From Chrysochromulina tobinii (Eukaryota; Haptophyta; Prymnesiales; Chrysochromulinaceae), in the NCBI GenBank assembly GCA_001275005.1, contig JWZX01001029.1, positions 1 through 21,525 on the forward strand: 21,525 bases of DNA, read 5' to 3'. Positions within the stretch are counted from its first letter, which is position 1. Each line of letters begins with the position of its first letter. Positions 17,441-21,525 of the stretch are shown here, piece after piece. The translations under genes were made by a program, and so were the position numbers. The notes under the pieces are model-generated. The model had not been told where the DNA came from, did not search any database, and saw only the letters and a program-made list of their open reading frames with translations.

Positions 17441-17745
17441 CGTGGGTCGTTGGGTGGGCTGGCGCTATGACTCGAGAGGACATCTCGCGCGGGGAACGCA
17501 TCGCTGAAGACCCTTGGTCGTGCAACACAGCACCTGGCAGTGATTGCGCGCTGTGTGCCCTCTTGTATGGCAACAAATCTCGCATGCAAGTCGGAGGCAG
17601 CCGCGGAGCCTCGCCTCCCTTTGCGGGTCTGTTCCACAGGCAATGGTTAGAAACTACCATAGACACCGAACATATTAATACCGTCGGTCGCAATTCACCT
17701 CCTATTCACACCAAATATTCAAGTCTCGTCAATACTTAGAGAGAA

Positions 17746-20113
17746 ATGGCGACGATGGCTCTTTTTCCGACGACCCCCGATACGAGCGATGACGACGACG
17801 ACGCGCTGGCGAACGGAGGTTCTACATCGCCAGGATGGACAACGGAGGTTCTACACGACCCGGGTGCGCCCAAGTGCGTAGACAATACTGTCCTGGAGGT
17901 CGCGGTGGACATGCGGCCGCTTGTCTTCTTTGTCAAGTTCTCGGGCGCGGACGCTGCGAGACGACTGCACCGCATCACGCTCCCGCGCTCATGGGCGAAA
18001 GCCACGATAGGAAAGCTCACCGACATGCTCGCAAGTCGATCAGCTGTGCCGTCCTGGGACTGTCACCTTGTCGTCACACGCGGTCCGCTGGACAGTTCGT
18101 TGCCCATCGCGGCCGCAATAGTGCACAAAGAGACGGCGGAGCTCGTGCGTGGGCCGGCTCCCGCGCTCGGAACGCACGATCGCATGCGGCACTTTCTTTG
18201 GGTGTGGGGGAGGACGGTCGACGGTCACCTGTGCCCGACGCCGCGCCGCCAGCCAGGGCTCGGGAGCCACTCGATCCGAGCAGTGGCGATGGGCGACGAG
18301 CACGTGGCGTGCGTAACCAGCGTCGGGCTCGTGCTCACCTGGGGGCACAACGAGTGCGGCCAGCTCGGCACGGGGGATGAACGCCCGCGCGCGGCTCCGC
18401 GTGTCGTGCGCGCGCTCTCGTGCACGCGCTGCGTAGCTGTGAGCTGTGGAGCGCACTGCACAGGCGCGATCGAGGAGAGCGGGCATTTGTGGAGCTTCGG
18501 CGCCAACCAGCCCGCCAACCGCCCTACGCGCTTCCACGAGAGCTGGGCCAACCGTCGCGGCGCCACCGCCGCCGGCCTCCACGTGCTCGCCGTTGCCTTC
18601 GGGTACGCACATGTTCTCGTGCTCAGCGGCCGAGGGGTCGATGGCTCGCAAGCAAGTGCCCACGACGACGCGGAGACGGATGAGGATAAGAAGGCGCGCA
18701 AGCTCAACGGCGGTTGCGCGGGGACGGGCGCGGACTTGGGCTCGGGCGCGGGCGCGGGCGGCAGCACAGGCAGTGGGGCCGGCGGCGTGCGCGCGCTGTG
18801 GAGCTGGGGGTACAACGAATCGTTCCAGCTCGGTTGGTCGGAGGCTGTGGGGAATCCGTTGCTTCGCGTCGGCTTCCAGAAGCCCCGCGCCCCCCTCGAC
18901 ATGGGTAGTCTGGGAGGCGTCGACGAGGGCGGCGTGGTCGCGATTGCGTGCGGAGAGGCTCATTCGGCCTGCCTGACGGCGGCTGGCTCCGTCTTCGCTT
19001 GGGGCGACAACTCCACCGGCCAGTGTGGCGCTGTCGGAGGCGGGACGCTCGTTCCACTGCCACTGCTCCTTGTGATGCCGCAGGGTGATGCGAAGGTGCG
19101 CCGGCTGCTTTGCCTGGGCAACGCCACCATCGCCATCACCGTGAGCGGGCGCGCCTACATCCTGGGGGGGGGCGGGCGGCTTAAGGGTGAGCGGGGGGAA
19201 GAGGAGGAGGCCGACGAGGACGACGAGGACGAGGGCGGAGAGGCAGACGAGGCGGCGGGCGCGGCGGCGGAGGATGCACAGCGGCAGGCAGCCTCTCCAC
19301 GGGGGCAAGCGGTCGAGGACGGCGGTGGGGCGGGCAGTGCGCCCGAAGGACGCGCGGACGTACGTGGACACGCGCATCAGGAAGGAGGCGATGGCGAAGG
19401 CGAGGGTGCCGTCAGCGCCGTCGTCGGCGGCGGCGGCGGGGGCGGCGGCGACGTGGGCGGCGTCGCTCGGGGCTTGGGACGGCTGCTCGGCACGAGGCGG
19501 CTGTTGGCCGAGCATGTGGTCGAGGCGGCCGGCTGTGCCGATCACCTTCTTTTCCTCTCGTCCGACGACACCCTGCGTGGTGTCGGGTACAACAGGTGAT
19601 TGCCACTGATTGCCACTGATGGCCTGCCTTGCATGCAAGTGCTCACCACAGCGTCTTCGGCTCCCCGGGTACAACAGGTATCAGCAGGCGTGCCCGGGCA
19701 ACACACAACTCCGACTGGGCGCGCCAACGGCGCTGTCGATGCACCCTTTCGCGCTGGAACGAATCCTCGGGCTTGCCGCGGGCGGCGGGTGCAGCGTCGC
19801 TCTGACCGAGGCGCGCGAGTCACTCGTCGCGTGCTGCCTTGCCACGCTCAAGGCGTGCCTCGACGCCGGAGATGCGACGCGTTGTGTCGAGCTGCTCGTC
19901 CTCGCAGGCGCTTTCCACAGCCCCCCTCTCACCGCGTTGGCCGAAGCGGCCGAAACTTGCGTGCGCCGGCATCGGCAGGCAGTGGCGCGAGAGGCGGAGC
20001 GGCAGGGCATTCAAGTCGAGCCCGCGCTCGCCGCGCTCCTCGAGATGCGATCTCAGATGCAAGCGGAGGCGGCGGCTAGGCACGTCGTGGGGGCGGCGAT
20101 TGAGGACGATTAG
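17746..20113 (+). CDS. RCC1-repeat (beta-propeller) protein
   Basis: The product is 761 residues from exons 17746-19595 and 19678-20113, with an 82-bp intron (phase 2). RCC1-type units are visible: LWVWGRT (about 151), VLTWGHNECGQLGTGDERPR (196-215), LWSFGAN (248), LWSWGYNESFQLGW (351-364), VFAWGDNSTGQCG (416-428), and GVGYNRYQQACPGNTQ, which only forms after splicing. Between units, G-x-x-H-x-x-x-L motifs recur (CGAHCTGAI, CGEAHSACL, CADHLLFL). An acidic N-terminus (DTSDDDDDA) leads to a region at 50-100 that could be a small beta-grasp domain. Linkers at 305-348 and 475-575 are low complexity; a gtgagc at 19187 leaves open an unrecognised intron there. The last 130 residues are helical and charged. 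RCC1 folds serve as GTPase exchange or adaptor domains; which applies here is unknown. An in-frame stop at 17737 fixes the start. Confidence 0.85.
19584..19679 (+). repeat. 14-bp direct repeats bounding the RCC1-gene intron, with decamer units inside
   Basis: The sequence cgggtacaacaggt occurs at 19584-19597 and at 19666-19679. The splice junction ACAG|GT falls inside each copy, and the spacing (82 bp) equals the intron length. The intron starts with gattgccactgattgccact (from 19598), the decamer family of the FolC intron in the same sense. It also contains the palindrome ttgcatgcaa at 19629-19638. Confidence 0.92.
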
Positions 20114-20356
20114 AGGCACGCGCTGACTAGGCAGCCCGCGTGCAATTCGGGTGGCCCATTCCCTTAGACCGAGTCGACGCACGGTGCGTTGCGGTTACCG
20201 TACACAACATATAACCTTCTCAGAGCTGGCCCGTTCTGAAACTTCTGTCGATCGCGTCGTATCGGTCATGGCCGTTTGTTGGTTTTCTCTTTTGGATTTG
20301 GAAGTTTGGGCTCGGGCCTCCGGGGCCTCGCTTGAAGTTTTATTTTGGAGCCCTCC

Positions 20357-21525
20357 ATGGAGAACGCGGCTCGCGCTCGCTCTCCATCGCCCCCAAAGGC
20401 GAAGCTCCTGAACAGCTCCCGTGACAAAGGACCGCCCCCTACCTACCCCATCGACAGCAGCGTGTACGTGAAGCGCAGCAACGGACAGGAGTATCTCGCC
20501 GTCGTGATGGACTATGACGCAGGCAAGAAAATCTACACGCTGGAACTCGATAGCACTGGCTCTGGTAAGATCAAGCAGTCACGGGAAGATGGGATGCGAT
20601 TCGCCTCGGGACCAGCGCCCGCCGTGACCCCAAATTCGCGTCAGAGCGGGGCCGGCGTGGGCCTTCTGAGCGGCGCGAGTTCCAGAGGCTCGAGTACGGG
20701 GAACGTGCGCAACCGAATTCTATCGGAAAGAGGCGCGACGCTCAACGAACAGCTCGAGCTAGATCCGGATGCACACGCCAAGAAATTAGCCGAACTGGAG
20801 GCTGAGTTCAAGCAGGACGAGCAGCGGGAAGTTGTGACTGATAAGCTTCAACAGCTCAAAATCAAGCGGAAGGGCGTCCGCCCAGTAAACCCGGAAATGG
20901 AAGCGTTTGTGGCGGCGATCGAAGCAGCTCGCGAACGCAAGCCCGGGGGTGCCCCGCCAACGGCGGCTGAGATTGTAGCGGAGCAGAGACGAAAAGAGCT
21001 TGCAGCCACGACCACGACCCCAGCGCCTCGTAGGGCCGCAGGGTGGTCCCTGTGGACTCCATTTGGAAGTGTCGAGGTGGCCAGCGAGAGCCTAGATGCT
21101 GAATATATCCAGGAGGACGAGGAGATCGCGCGACTCGAGGCGGTATCTGCACATCCACCACCAGGACTTACGCCTCAGGTGAAACGGCTCGAGGCTGTTC
21201 GTTTGGAAGCGCTTCGCGAGCGCAAAAAGAACAGGGTGCAGCTGGTTGCTGAGAGCCGGCCAGCAGTTGGGCTTTCCGCTGCGCGACCTTGCTGCATGTC
21301 CTTGCTGCGCATCCTGTGTTGCGCGATCATGGCTTTTTGCGCGTTTGCGGGGGTGCTCTACGTGACCACCGGCTTCCCTATCGAGCACGCCCAACCACCA
21401 TCGATGCCGCCCTACCCTCCGTTGCCCCCTCCGCCACCCCCACGGCCACCACCGCCGCCACCGTCGCCACCACCGCCGCCGCCACCACCGCCGCCGCCGC
21501 CCGCGCCACCGCCACCGCGGCCACC
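20357..21525 (+). CDS. Single-pass membrane protein with Tudor-like N-terminus and poly-proline ectodomain (cut by window edge)
   Basis: This frame is open from ATG at 20357 to the end of the window (389 codons and two bases), with an in-frame TGA at 20333 fixing the start region. Residues 30-83 (YPIDSSVYVKRSNGQEYLAV, then KKIYTLELDSTGSGKIKQ) look like a small Tudor/SH3-like barrel. Residues 125-300 are charged and helical (coiled-coil-like around 140-170 and 250-295). A hydrophobic segment at about 314-338 (LLRILCCAIMAFCAFAGVLY), preceded by two Cys, is a transmembrane anchor. After it comes a Pro-rich stretch (PPYPPLPPPPPPRPPP...) like the hydroxyproline-rich spacers of algal wall and Golgi type II proteins. 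With the positive side N-terminal, the C-terminal part would be lumenal or extracellular, and a further domain may follow beyond the edge. Confidence 0.75.
   Translation, partial: MENAARARSPSPPKAKLLNSSRDKGPPPTYPIDSSVYVKRSNGQEYLAVVMDYDAGKKIYTLELDSTGSGKIKQSREDGMRFASGPAPAVTPNSRQSGAGVGLLSGASSRGSSTGNVRNRILSERGATLNEQLELDPDAHAKKLAELEAEFKQDEQREVVTDKLQQLKIKRKGVRPVNPEMEAFVAAIEAARERKPGGAPPTAAEIVAEQRRKELAATTTTPAPRRAAGWSLWTPFGSVEVASESLDAEYIQEDEEIARLEAVSAHPPPGLTPQVKRLEAVRLEALRERKKNRVQLVAESRPAVGLSAARPCCMSLLRILCCAIMAFCAFAGVLYVTTGFPIEHAQPPSMPPYPPLPPPPPPRPPPPPPSPPPPPPPPPPPPAPPPPRP
21412..21525. repeat. CCG/CCA repeat coding poly-proline
   Basis: This period-3 tract of ccg, cca, ccc and cct codons, with rare tcg, cgg and gcg, continues to the right edge. 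The mixture of synonymous codons suggests selection for proline rather than a fresh microsatellite. Confidence 0.85.

Larger units (their letters stand above)
17150..17745. other. Myb 3' flank and RCC1-gene promoter, repeat-rich
   Basis: The first 300 bases after the Myb stop are two kinds of tandem repeats (listed separately). From about 17640 to 17745 the sequence is AT-richer with no long frame, fitting the promoter or leader of the next gene. I see no convincing gene here; frames through the repeats read as repeated R-G-H-x-G-P peptides. Confidence 0.5.

Noticed and set aside
18040-19674. 544-residue minus-strand frame antisense to the RCC1-repeat gene
   Set aside because: The plus strand has clear RCC1 motifs over the same bases; the hydrophobic run on the minus strand (LVLVVLVGLLLF) is just the complement of GAC/GAG acidic codons.

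Overview
The window looks like nuclear DNA of a GC-rich unicellular eukaryote, most likely a microalga. I suspect a haptophyte-type genome, but that is inference. The reasons are GT-AG spliceosomal introns in six gene models, eukaryote-only protein families (a PBK/TOPK-like kinase, a receptor-like TKL kinase, Myb, RCC1 repeats, microsomal-type P450), strongly GC-biased codons, many in-frame trinucleotide repeats, AT-richer spacers in several places, and no bacterial operon signals.

Layout from left to right: a small unassigned ORF (-, 3-269); a small unassigned spliced gene (+, 667-1431); a long GC-rich stretch without a convincing gene; a Gdt1/TMEM165-family cation/H+ exchanger (-, 2799-3729, 2 exons); a folylpolyglutamate/dihydrofolate synthase (-, 4368-6242, 3 exons) with a Dpy-30-like N-terminus; a CTG-rich repeat tract; a PBK/TOPK-like kinase (-, 7320-8630); an ankyrin-repeat protein (-, 8791-9876); a multi-pass membrane protein fused to a TKL kinase (-, 10255-12744, 3 exons); a cytochrome P450 (-, 13189-15027); then, divergently, a two-repeat Myb protein (+, 15215-17149, 2 exons), an RCC1-repeat protein (+, 17746-20113, 2 exons) and a membrane protein with a proline-rich outer part running off the right edge (+, 20357-21525). 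The genes do not form an obvious pathway; this is ordinary mixed eukaryotic gene order, although five consecutive genes from 4368 to 15027 share the minus strand.

The most interesting signal is in the introns. The last FolC intron and the RCC1-protein intron are each flanked by a 12-14 bp direct repeat that contains the AG|GT splice junction, so the repeat spacing equals the intron length. Both introns carry the same 10-bp minisatellite family in the same transcriptional sense (a 25-bp stretch matches at 23 positions). A third, larger array of the same family lies between the Myb and RCC1 genes. This looks like recent intron gain by an introner-like or AGGT-duplication process. Other points are a recurrent GTGCGC 5' splice site, two stop-free 3n introns in the receptor kinase, a protein-neutral 35-bp duplication across the FolC stop codon, and a P450 with low-complexity insertions and a short C-terminus.
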